A DNA stretch of 13,380 bases from a bacterium HR23 (GTDB taxonomy: Bacteria; Chloroflexota; Dehalococcoidia; Lucifugimonadales; HRBIN23). How positions within the stretch are numbered: the stretch's first letter is position 1; every line of letters starts with the position of its first letter. Below, piece after piece: positions 1 to 5,902 of this stretch. Under the pieces are notes generated by a model. The model did no database searches. It was not told the origin of the DNA and saw nothing but the letters and a program-made list of their open reading frames with translations. Location of the stretch: assembly GCA_002923335.1 (NCBI GenBank), contig BEHZ01000040.1, positions 1 to 13,380 of the forward strand. The letters run 5' to 3'. Made by a program: the position numbers and the translations under genes.

Positions 1-2
1 TG

Positions 3-1034
3 CAACGCCTTCTGGCCCAGAAGGGGTGGCTTACCCTGGGTTGGCCGAAGGAGTATGGTGGACAGGGGGCTTCCCAGATCACCCAGACCATCTTTACCGA
101 GGAGATCGCCTATCACCGTGCCCCGGGGGTGGATACAAGCGGTATTCGCATGCTGGGGCCTACTCTGATGATATGGGGCAGTGAGGAGCAGAAGCGGGAG
201 TTCCTTCCCCCCATCGCACGGGGCGAGGTGAACTGGTGCCAGGGGTATTCGGAGCCCGGCTCCGGCTCCGACTTGGCCTCCCTGCAGACCCGTGCGGTGG
301 CCGATGGGGACGACTTCATCATCAACGGCTCCAAGATTTGGACGAGCCGTGCCCACCGTGCCGATTGGATGTTTCTGCTGGCCCGCACCAACCCCGACGC
401 TCCCAAGCACCGTGGTATCACCTTCTTCCTGGTGGATATGCGCACCCCCGGCATTAGCATCCGCCCCATTGTGAACATGGCGGGGGTGCACCACTTCAAC
501 CAGGTCTTCTTTGATAATGTGCGGGTGCCCAAACGCCAGGTGGTAGGCGAGGTAGACAGGGGCTGGTATGTGGCGGTAACCCTGCTGGACTTTGAGCGCT
601 CGGGGGTGGAATACCCCACCCAGGCCCGACGATACACCGAGGAACTGGCCCGCTACGCCCGGGAGGCCGACGGGGGGAAACTGGCCAAAGACCCCCGCTG
701 GCGTGCCCGCCTGGCGGAGATGTATCTGGAGGCCCAGGTGGGGCGGATGCTGGCCTATCGGGTGGCCTACCTGCAGAGCCAGAAGCAGGTGCCCAACAAA
801 GAGGCGTCTATCAGCAAGGTGTTCGGCACGGAACTGCTCCAGCGGGTCGCCCAAACAGGCATGGAGATGCTGGGGCTGTATGGCCTGCTGGACAAGGGTG
901 CTCCCAAAGCGCCGTTGGCAGGCATCATCAGCCGGTTATGGCTGTGCGCACGGTGCACCGCCATCGGCGCCGGCACCAGCGAAATCCAGCGGAACATCAT
1001 CGCTCTACGGGGCCTGGGCCTGCCCAGGGGGTAA
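3..1034 (+). CDS. Acyl-CoA dehydrogenase, 5' end cut by the window
   Basis: The frame is open from base 3 and ends at TAA 1032-1034, giving 343 visible residues. The family is usually 380-400 residues, so about 40-50 N-terminal residues lie outside the window. Seen in order: the N-terminal helical-domain motif GWPKEYGGQG; the FAD/substrate beta-domain signature YSEPGSGSDLASL, then INGSKIWTS; and the C-terminal signature AGTSEIQRNIIALRGLGLPRG. The family are flavoproteins that make the alpha,beta double bond in acyl-CoA thioesters and pass electrons to ETF. The position of the classical catalytic Glu (YEGTSQIQ in medium-chain enzymes) is Ala here (IGAGTSEIQ). This occurs in many FadE-like bacterial paralogues, so the base is elsewhere or the enzyme works with a partner. 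Substrate cannot be named. A MaoC-like fragment at the other end of the window also fits acyl-CoA metabolism, but it is 12 kb away. Confidence 0.93.
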   Translation, partial: QRLLAQKGWLTLGWPKEYGGQGASQITQTIFTEEIAYHRAPGVDTSGIRMLGPTLMIWGSEEQKREFLPPIARGEVNWCQGYSEPGSGSDLASLQTRAVADGDDFIINGSKIWTSRAHRADWMFLLARTNPDAPKHRGITFFLVDMRTPGISIRPIVNMAGVHHFNQVFFDNVRVPKRQVVGEVDRGWYVAVTLLDFERSGVEYPTQARRYTEELARYAREADGGKLAKDPRWRARLAEMYLEAQVGRMLAYRVAYLQSQKQVPNKEASISKVFGTELLQRVAQTGMEMLGLYGLLDKGAPKAPLAGIISRLWLCARCTAIGAGTSEIQRNIIALRGLGLPRG

Positions 1035-1071
1035 GGAGCCGATCGGGGCAACGGCAGGGGGAAGGCGACCT

Positions 1072-1566
1072 ATGAAGGGGCCTGGCGGGAGAGGGGGAAT
1101 AGTCCTGTGGGGGGTTGTGCTGGCCCTTCTCCTGGCCTCAGGGTGTCGTGCCGTCCGAGAGCGGGTTGAGGCCCTCAAGCCCACGGTAGAGGTTACGGGA
1201 GCCACGGTGCGAGGGGTTACCCCCACCAACCTGGTGATAGAGGCCCAGGCGAGGATAGATAACCCTAACCCCGTGGGCGCTCACGTGGAGAGCGTTACCT
1301 ACGACCTCTTCTACAAACGCGGGGAGGCGTGGGCTTTCCTGGGGAAAGGGGAGAAAAAGGACTTCCAGATACGGCCGAAAGGGAGCACGGCGGTGGATTT
1401 ACCCTTGACCCTGGACAACCTCTCCCTTGTCCAGGCCATGGGGACCACGCTCGCCCAGGGGGGCCAACTGGAGATCAAGACCAGCGGTAAGGTGACGGTA
1501 ACGGTAGGGCCTGCGTCCTTCACCATCCCCTTTGAAGAGGTGCGCACGGCATCCGTGGCTCGGTAA
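1072..1566 (+). CDS. LEA14-like (WHy domain) lipoprotein
   Basis: ATG 1072 follows a purine-rich Shine-Dalgarno (AGGGGGAAGG) and gives 164 residues. The same frame stays open far upstream inside the acyl-CoA dehydrogenase, but that part is a shadow. Residues 1-25 form a lipoprotein signal peptide: basic start, a hydrophobic core (GIVLWGVVLALLLA) and a lipobox ending ASGC with Cys25 as the likely lipidated residue. The mature part resembles the LEA14/water-stress (WHy) fold. It has an NLVIEAQARIDNPNPVG segment typical of the first strands, then alternating beta strands and a late LTLDNLSLVQA stretch. It is probably membrane-anchored and extracytoplasmic. In other organisms this fold is linked to desiccation stress or to membrane or secreted-protein partners, but its role here is unknown. 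It lies 37 bases after the dehydrogenase stop, so it may be co-transcribed with it. Confidence 0.82.
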   Translation: MKGPGGRGGIVLWGVVLALLLASGCRAVRERVEALKPTVEVTGATVRGVTPTNLVIEAQARIDNPNPVGAHVESVTYDLFYKRGEAWAFLGKGEKKDFQIRPKGSTAVDLPLTLDNLSLVQAMGTTLAQGGQLEIKTSGKVTVTVGPASFTIPFEEVRTASVAR

Positions 1567-1579
1567 GGTGTCCCTCGGT

Positions 1580-1607
1580 TTGACATGCCCCATGCGCCTG
1601 CTAGGAT
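1580..1607 (+). promoter_or_regulatory. Sigma70-like promoter for the E1 alpha operon
   Basis: A perfect TTGACA (1580-1585), a 16-base spacer and TAGGAT (1602-1607, 4 of 6 matches to TATAAT). It lies in the gap between the lipoprotein stop and the ATG at 1636, so the leader would be about 20 bases. It implies that the E1 alpha, hydrolase and cofE genes form a transcription unit separate from the upstream genes. Confidence 0.6.
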
Positions 1608-1609
1608 AA

Positions 1610-1625
1610 GGGCGGGGCACCGCCC
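1610..1625 (+). promoter_or_regulatory. GC hairpin just upstream of the E1 alpha ribosome binding site
   Basis: GGGCGG (1610-1615), loop GGCA, then CCGCCC (1620-1625): a perfect 6-bp stem. It starts about where transcription from the promoter above would begin and ends directly before the Shine-Dalgarno GGAGG (1626-1630). No T-run follows, so it is not an intrinsic terminator. It could stabilise the 5' end or modulate initiation, but in such G+C-rich DNA it may be chance. Confidence 0.35.
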
Positions 1626-1635
1626 GGAGGGGGCC

Positions 1636-2646
1636 ATGCTGGAGATCACCAAAGAGCGCCTACTATGGATGTTCCGCACCATGTGCACTATCCGGGAGTT
1701 TGAGGAACGGGCCATGGCCGAAGTGAGCGCCCGTCGAACCTTCGGGGGAATGCACTCCTCGGCCGGGCAGGAAGCGGTGCCCACGGGCGTCTGTGCTCAC
1801 CTGGGGCCGAAGGATGCTATCGCCAGCACCCACCGGGGGCACGGCCACTGTATCGCCAAGGGGGTTGACCCCCGCCTGATGATGGCGGAACTCTTCGGGC
1901 GGGTGACGGGCACCAACAGGGGCAAGGGCGGTTCCATGCACATCGCCGATATGAGCAAGGGCATGTTGGGAGCCAACGGGGTGGTGGGGGCCAGTGTGCC
2001 CCTGGCGGTGGGCGCAGCGCTGGCCGCTCGCCTGCGCGGTGAGGACAGCGTGGCCGTTGCCTTCTTCGGCGACGGGGGGGCCAATCAGGGCGTTATCCAC
2101 GAGAGCATGAACCTCGCCGCCATCTGGAAACTCCCCGTTATCTTTGTTTGCGAGAACAACCTCTACGCCGAATCCACCCCGGTGGAATACTCCTCGGCAG
2201 TCCCGGACCTGGCCCGGCGGGCAGCAGGCTACGGCATTCCAGGCGTAATCGCCGATGGCATGGACGTGCTGGATGTTTACGACAAGGCGGGGGCTGCCAT
2301 CGGGCGGGCTCGGGCGGGACAGGGGCCAACCTTCCTAGAGTGCAAGACCTATCGCTACTATGGCCACTTCAGCGGAGATAACCCCCGCACCTACCGCACC
2401 GAAGAGGAGGAGCGGGCATACCGAGCCCGGGACCCGATCCTGACCTTCCGCCAGCGCCTTATCAGTGAAGGGGTCTCCACGCCCGAAGAACTGGACGCCA
2501 TCCAGCGGGAGGTGGTCGCGCTCATAGAGGAGGCGGTGCGCTTTGCCGACCAAAGCCCTCTGCCCCCTGCGGAAGACCTCCTGGCCCATGTGTATGTGGA
2601 CATCCCAAAGGACTGGCTGGTGCGGTGCACCGGGCTAACGCTATAG
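1636..2646 (+). CDS. TPP-dependent 2-oxo acid/acetoin dehydrogenase E1 component, alpha subunit
   Basis: ATG 1636 sits 5 bases after GGAGG, giving 336 residues, the usual length for E1 alpha. An in-frame ATG at 1585 lies within the -35 region and has no ribosome binding site. The TPP/Mg2+ motif is clear: GDG at 145-147 and ENN at 173-175, with GGANQGVIHESMN between. STHRGHG (64-70), GKGGSMH (97-102) and the loop YRYYGHFSGDNPRTYRT (239-255) match PdhA/AcoA. The last corresponds to the E1 phosphorylation-loop region. In this family E1 alpha pairs with E1 beta to decarboxylate pyruvate, a branched 2-oxo acid or acetoin, and passes the acyl unit to lipoyl-E2. No E1 beta, E2 or E3 gene follows, which is unusual. 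The next gene, 33 bases on, is an alpha/beta hydrolase. Substrate cannot be set from sequence; acetoin is possible because some AcoC E2 proteins carry an alpha/beta hydrolase domain. Confidence 0.9.
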   Translation: MLEITKERLLWMFRTMCTIREFEERAMAEVSARRTFGGMHSSAGQEAVPTGVCAHLGPKDAIASTHRGHGHCIAKGVDPRLMMAELFGRVTGTNRGKGGSMHIADMSKGMLGANGVVGASVPLAVGAALAARLRGEDSVAVAFFGDGGANQGVIHESMNLAAIWKLPVIFVCENNLYAESTPVEYSSAVPDLARRAAGYGIPGVIADGMDVLDVYDKAGAAIGRARAGQGPTFLECKTYRYYGHFSGDNPRTYRTEEEERAYRARDPILTFRQRLISEGVSTPEELDAIQREVVALIEEAVRFADQSPLPPAEDLLAHVYVDIPKDWLVRCTGLTL

Positions 2647-2679
2647 GCTCCATCCAAGGAAACGCGCGAGGGGTGTATC

Positions 2680-3498
2680 GTGCCGGATATCCTGGCCAAC
2701 GGGATTCGCCTTCATTATCAGGAGTGGGGCAGTGGCCCGCCCATCCTTTGGCTCCACGGCCTTTTCGGCACCCTCCACCAGTGGGAGGAGACCGCCCAGC
2801 ACCTGAAAGGGCGCTATCGGGTGCTGGCCTATGACGCCCGGGGGCATGGGCGTTCCGAAGTGCCTCCCCGCTTGGAGCACTACTCCCAGGACGCCATGGT
2901 GGAGGACCTCCGGGGTGTCCTGGACGCCCTGGCGGTGCGTCGGGCTATTATTGGGGGGCATTCTATGGGCAGCAATGTCGCCCTCAACTTCGCTTTCCGC
3001 TACCCCGACCGGTGCACTGCCCTGGTGCTGGTAGGCATTGGCTCGGGCTCTTCGGACCCCGAGGGATGGCGGGCCAACACAGGGCGCATCGCCGACCTGG
3101 CCGAGGGGGAGGGTATGGGGCGTGTGTTGGAGGCCATCAAGGCCATCCCCGCGTGGGCGCCCGCCCTTACCCATCCCCTTATCGGCCCCCGCCTGGCGCA
3201 AGAGGTGCTGGCGTGCTCCCCCTTTGGCATCGCCTGCACCATTCGGGGCGTGCAGATGAAACGCCCCACCATCTTCCAACTGGAGCCCAACCTCACCCGT
3301 CTGACGGTGCATACTCTGGTGGTGTATGGGGAACTGGACGAGCCGGTGGTTGAGTGCTCTCGGTTCATCGGTCAGAAGGCCCAGAAAGCCCAGGTGGTAG
3401 CGGTGCCCGGCTCCGGCCACTGGACGCATCTGGAGAAGCCGGCCGAGTTCCTGACCGCTCTTGACCTCTTTCTGAAGGGGGTAGGAGCGGGCTGGTAG
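2680..3498 (+). CDS. Alpha/beta hydrolase
   Basis: GTG 2680 with GAGGGG upstream gives 272 residues. The alpha/beta-hydrolase landmarks are complete: an oxyanion-hole HG in LWLHGLFG (23-30), the strand-beta4 motif YDARGHGRS (51-59), the nucleophile elbow GHSMG with Ser95, the acid in VYGELDEP (Asp220), and the catalytic His247 in GSGHWTHLE. The cap region (about 125-190) is short and rich in helices. It is likely a soluble cytoplasmic esterase, thioesterase or C-C hydrolase; the substrate is not predictable. It lies 33 bases after the E1 alpha gene and its TAG directly abuts the GTG of cofE, so the three genes are probably co-transcribed and the last two translationally coupled. It resembles the hydrolase part of AcoC-type E2 proteins only in fold and position. 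There is no lipoyl domain. Confidence 0.88.
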   Translation: MPDILANGIRLHYQEWGSGPPILWLHGLFGTLHQWEETAQHLKGRYRVLAYDARGHGRSEVPPRLEHYSQDAMVEDLRGVLDALAVRRAIIGGHSMGSNVALNFAFRYPDRCTALVLVGIGSGSSDPEGWRANTGRIADLAEGEGMGRVLEAIKAIPAWAPALTHPLIGPRLAQEVLACSPFGIACTIRGVQMKRPTIFQLEPNLTRLTVHTLVVYGELDEPVVECSRFIGQKAQKAQVVAVPGSGHWTHLEKPAEFLTALDLFLKGVGAGW

Positions 3499-4269
3499 GT
3501 GGGCGTAAGTGTGGACTATCCAGTGGTGCACATTATAGGCGTGGCGGGTCTCCCCGAGGTGCACCCCGGGGATGACCTGGCCTCCCTCATTGTCCAGTCG
3601 GCCCAAAGCCAGGGCACGCCTCTCGTCAATGGTGACATCGTGGTGGTAACCCAGAAGATAGTCTCCAAGGCCGAGGGCCGTTTGGTGGCTCTGTCCACGG
3701 TGGAGCCATCCCCCTTCGCCCGGGAGATAGCCCGCCAGTGGGGGAAAGACCCCCGGCAGGTGGAGGTGGTGCTCCGGGAGAGCCGGCGCATCGTGCGCAT
3801 GGACCACGGGGTTATAATCTGCGAGACACGCCACGGATTCATCTGCGCCAACGCTGGGGTGGACGCCTCCAACATCCCCGGTGAGGGGATAGTGTCCCTT
3901 CTGCCGGAGGACCCCGATGCTTCGGCCCAGCGTATCCGCCAGGGGATACGGGAACGGGCGGGGGTCACGGTGGCGGTGCTCATCAGCGATACCTTTGGGC
4001 GCCCTTGGCGAGAGGGAACCACCAATGTGGCCATCGGCGTGGCGGGCTTGCATCCCCTGGTAGACTACCGGGGGCAGAAGGATACCTATGGCAAGGAACT
4101 GCGGGTGAGCATCGCCGCCGTCGCCGATGAAATCGCCGGGGCGGCCGACCTGGTGATGAATAAGACCACTCGGGTGCCGGTGGCTATTGTGCGGGGATAC
4201 CCCTACGAGGCGGCGCCGGGCTCCTATCGCCCCCTTCTGCGGGAGCCTGCCCAGGACATGTTTCGCTAG
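3499..4269 (+). CDS. cofE: Coenzyme F420-0:L-glutamate ligase (CofE)
   Basis: 256 residues from GTG 3499, which abuts the hydrolase stop. AGGAG at 3483-3487 is 11 bases upstream. Conserved CofE blocks are present: VVTQKIVSKAEGR (49-61), HGFICANAGVDASN (112-125), VLISDTFGRPWREGTTNVAIG (160-180) and ADLVMNKTTRVPVAIVRG (216-233). Length matches stand-alone archaeal-type CofE (about 250) rather than the FbiB fusion of mycobacteria, which adds a C-terminal nitroreductase-like domain. The enzyme adds L-glutamate through gamma-linkages to F420-0 using GTP and a divalent metal, making the F420 used by hydride-transfer oxidoreductases. No other F420 gene (cofC, cofD, cofG, cofH) is in the window. Grouping with E1 alpha and a hydrolase is not an F420 operon. 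Related folate/F420 gamma-glutamyl ligases could have a shifted substrate, but the motifs favour CofE. Confidence 0.9.
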   Translation: MGVSVDYPVVHIIGVAGLPEVHPGDDLASLIVQSAQSQGTPLVNGDIVVVTQKIVSKAEGRLVALSTVEPSPFAREIARQWGKDPRQVEVVLRESRRIVRMDHGVIICETRHGFICANAGVDASNIPGEGIVSLLPEDPDASAQRIRQGIRERAGVTVAVLISDTFGRPWREGTTNVAIGVAGLHPLVDYRGQKDTYGKELRVSIAAVADEIAGAADLVMNKTTRVPVAIVRGYPYEAAPGSYRPLLREPAQDMFR

Positions 4270-4278
4270 CGCCCTCCC

Positions 4279-4308
4279 TTGCTGCCCCTTCCCCGAGTAG
4301 GCTATGAT
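4279..4308 (+). promoter_or_regulatory. Promoter of tRNA-Pro
   Basis: TTGCTG (4279-4284), an 18-base spacer, then TATGAT (4303-4308, 5 of 6 matches to TATAAT). The mature tRNA begins at 4319, so transcription would start a few bases upstream of it, which is typical of tRNA promoters. It would also drive the small coding gene that follows the tRNA. Confidence 0.6.
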
Positions 4309-4318
4309 GGAGATGCTT

Positions 4319-4390
4319 CGGGGAGTGGCGCAGGGGGAGCGCGCACGGTTCGGGTCCGTGAGGTCGCGGGTTCAAATCCCGCCTCCCCGA
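4319..4390 (+). tRNA. tRNA-Pro, anticodon CGG
   Basis: A complete 72-base cloverleaf. Acceptor CGGGGAG (4319-4325) pairs with CTCCCCG (4383-4389), and the discriminator A is at 4390. The D stem is GCGC/GCGC with a 7-base loop AGGGGGA. The anticodon stem CACGG/CCGTG encloses loop TTCGGGT with anticodon CGG at 4351-4353. The variable loop is AGGTC. The T stem GCGGG/CCCGC encloses TTCAAAT. The C1-G72 pair is characteristic of bacterial tRNA-Pro. It reads CCG, a common codon in G+C-rich genomes. The 3' CCA is not encoded (ATAT follows position 4389), so a CCA-adding enzyme is needed. Confidence 0.97.
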
Positions 4391-4412
4391 TATCCCTCTT
4401 GAGGGCAGGAGC

Positions 4413-4748
4413 GTGCCACCCCAACGCCAAGACCCCTTGTATGCCCAGGCCCGTCAGTTGGCCAAGGACTGGGCGGAACTGTATCAGCAGTTTCAGCAGT
4501 TGCAAAGGCAGGCGGACAACCTCAACGCCCTGCTGAACGCCCGCATTGAGGACATTCAGGCCCTGCGCCGACGTAGTGAAGAGGCGGAATCGGCCCAACG
4601 TGCCTTGCGCCAGCGCTTGGAAGCCCTCCTCCACGATTTGGAAGGTCTCCTCGCCCGCCCCTGGCCCCCAGACGCCGTGGCCCTTCGGGATGCCCTTGCC
4701 CAGGTGCTGGACGCCGCTCGGTCTGACCTGCTCATGAAGGGGGGTTAG
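4413..4748 (+). CDS. Small coiled-coil protein of unknown function
   Basis: GTG 4413 follows GGGCAGGAG, a strong Shine-Dalgarno, and gives 111 residues. I do not recognise the family. Residues 10-75 are rich in Gln, Leu, Ala, Arg and Glu with heptad-like spacing (LYQQFQQLQRQADNLNALLN, then an ALRRR...AQRALRQRLEALL run), predicting a long coiled coil. A Pro-rich break (PWPPDAV, about 82-88) separates a second amphipathic helix ending LLMKGG. There is no signal peptide or membrane segment, so it is probably cytoplasmic and oligomeric. It starts 22 bases after tRNA-Pro with no visible promoter between, so it is likely transcribed from the tRNA promoter. Its TAG overlaps the TAA of the convergent amrS-like gene. 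It could be a cell-division or ZapB-like scaffold protein, but nothing in the sequence shows that. Confidence 0.72.
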   Translation: MPPQRQDPLYAQARQLAKDWAELYQQFQQLQRQADNLNALLNARIEDIQALRRRSEEAESAQRALRQRLEALLHDLEGLLARPWPPDAVALRDALAQVLDAARSDLLMKGG

Positions 4749-5854
4749 GCCGGCAACGGGATGCGCACTGCCTCGCCCCGGGGGCCGGGCCAAATGCCCG
4801 GGACGGGTGCTCCGCACGAGGGGCATTCCCCCTTCTCGGTGAGGCTGTAGTCCAGCACCTCAAAGCCCCAACGGGCGATGAGACGACACCCACAGCGGTG
4901 GCAGAAGGTGTGTTCGTAAGGTTCCACCTGGCCCGGCAGGTTCCCCGCATAGATGAAGGCGAGGCCTTCTTCCTTGGCAATGCCGCACGCCCATAGGAGG
5001 CGCTTGGGGGTGGTGGCCTCCGGCTCCCGCATCTTGTAGTCGGGGTGGAAGGCGGTGATATGCCAGGGGATGAAGGGGGAGACGGACTTGAGGAAGCGGG
5101 CGCAGGCCCGCACCTCCTCCTCGCTATCATTGAAGCCCGGCACCAAGAGGGTTACTACCTCCACCCAGTAGCCCATCCGCACGGTTCGGCGGATGGTCTC
5201 CAGCACCCGTTCCAGCACGCCTCCCAGTTTGCGGTAGGCACGGTCGTTGAAGGATTTCAGGTCAATCTTGTAAGCGTCCAAGTGGGGACGCAGGTAGGCC
5301 AGCACCTCTGGCGTGGCGTTGCCGTTGGAGACATAGGCGGTCAGCATCCCCCTGGCCCGTGCCTCTCGGAAGATGGCCAGCGCCCATTCGCTGGTGATAA
5401 GAGGCTCGTTGTAGGAACTGGCGACCACCCGGGCACCGTGCCGGGTGGCCAGGCGCACCAGGGTGGTGGGCGACACCTCATACGGCTCGGCGACGGCGGC
5501 GGGGTCTCGCAACGCCTGGGAGGTGAGCCAGTTCTGGCAGTAGGGGCAGTGGTAGTCGCACCCCAGCATGCCGAAGGTCAGGGCGATGGAGCCGGGGAGC
5601 ATATGGAAGAAAGGCTTCTTTTCAATGGGGTCGGCTTGCAGGGCGGCCACATAGCCCCACGGCACCCGCAGGCGCCCCCCCTGGTTGAAGCGCACCTGGC
5701 AGATGCCCCGCTGGCCGGGCAAAATAAGGCACCGATGCCCGCACGCCCAGCATCGCACACTTCCCTCGCCGGCGGGTTCGTAACACTCCCCCTCTTGGGT
5801 AAGGGCGTCCAGCACCTGGGCGAGGGGCCGCACCTCCGCTTTGAGCACCGGCAT
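4745..5854 (-). CDS. amrS: AmrS-like radical SAM protein (AmmeMemoRadiSam system)
   Basis: Start chosen at ATG 5854, where GGAGGT lies 7 bases upstream, giving 369 residues. The longer frames (ATG 5872 or 5965) lack a ribosome binding site and the longest runs into purH. The radical SAM cluster motif CDYHCPYC is present with Cys99, Cys103 and Cys106. It is followed by SYNEPLITSEWA (147-158), KIDLKSFND (196-204) and the late barrel motif HITAFHPDYKM (265-275). An N-terminal Cys set (35, 38, 42, 52: RCWACGHRCLILPGQRGICQVR) and a C-terminal zinc-ribbon-like set (318, 321, 323, 344, 347) ending GAPVPGIW match the AmrS family. AmrS proteins reductively cleave SAM and usually occur with Memo and AMMECR1 proteins; neither partner lies in this window. 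The product is uncertain. Cytoplasmic; divergent from purH. Confidence 0.87.
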   Translation of the reverse strand: MPVLKAEVRPLAQVLDALTQEGECYEPAGEGSVRCWACGHRCLILPGQRGICQVRFNQGGRLRVPWGYVAALQADPIEKKPFFHMLPGSIALTFGMLGCDYHCPYCQNWLTSQALRDPAAVAEPYEVSPTTLVRLATRHGARVVASSYNEPLITSEWALAIFREARARGMLTAYVSNGNATPEVLAYLRPHLDAYKIDLKSFNDRAYRKLGGVLERVLETIRRTVRMGYWVEVVTLLVPGFNDSEEEVRACARFLKSVSPFIPWHITAFHPDYKMREPEATTPKRLLWACGIAKEEGLAFIYAGNLPGQVEPYEHTFCHRCGCRLIARWGFEVLDYSLTEKGECPSCGAPVPGIWPGPRGEAVRIPLPA

Positions 5855-5861
5855 ATACCCC

Positions 5862-5867
5862 ACCTCC
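5862..5867 (-). promoter_or_regulatory. Ribosome binding site deciding the amrS-like start
   Basis: Reads GGAGGT on the minus strand, 7 bases before ATG 5854, within a G-rich GGGGGAGGTGGGG run. The upstream in-frame ATG at 5872 partly precedes this run and has no Shine-Dalgarno of its own. Confidence 0.7.
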
Positions 5868-5902
5868 CCCATTTCAGTGTAGCATGAGGGGAGAGGTGCA
5901 CC

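Noticed and set aside
592..1071. Upstream extension of the lipoprotein frame into the acyl-CoA dehydrogenase, as if a fusion
   Set aside because: The extension overlaps a well-supported gene in another frame and encodes Arg/Trp/Pro-rich filler. The signal peptide and Shine-Dalgarno fix the start at 1072.
2641..4053. A 470-codon minus-strand open frame opposite the hydrolase and cofE
   Set aside because: Its translation is rich in His, Gly and Pro without any family motif, and both plus-strand genes it covers are intact with full motifs. Long antisense frames are common in G+C-rich DNA.
4393..4404. CCCTCTTGAGGG after tRNA-Pro as an intrinsic terminator
   Set aside because: The stem is only 4-5 pairs with a tiny loop and there is no T-run after it.
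5045..5887. A 280-codon plus-strand frame inside the amrS-like gene
   Set aside because: Shadow of the radical SAM gene: low-complexity Gly/His/Gln composition, no motif, and the opposite strand encodes a recognisable enzyme.
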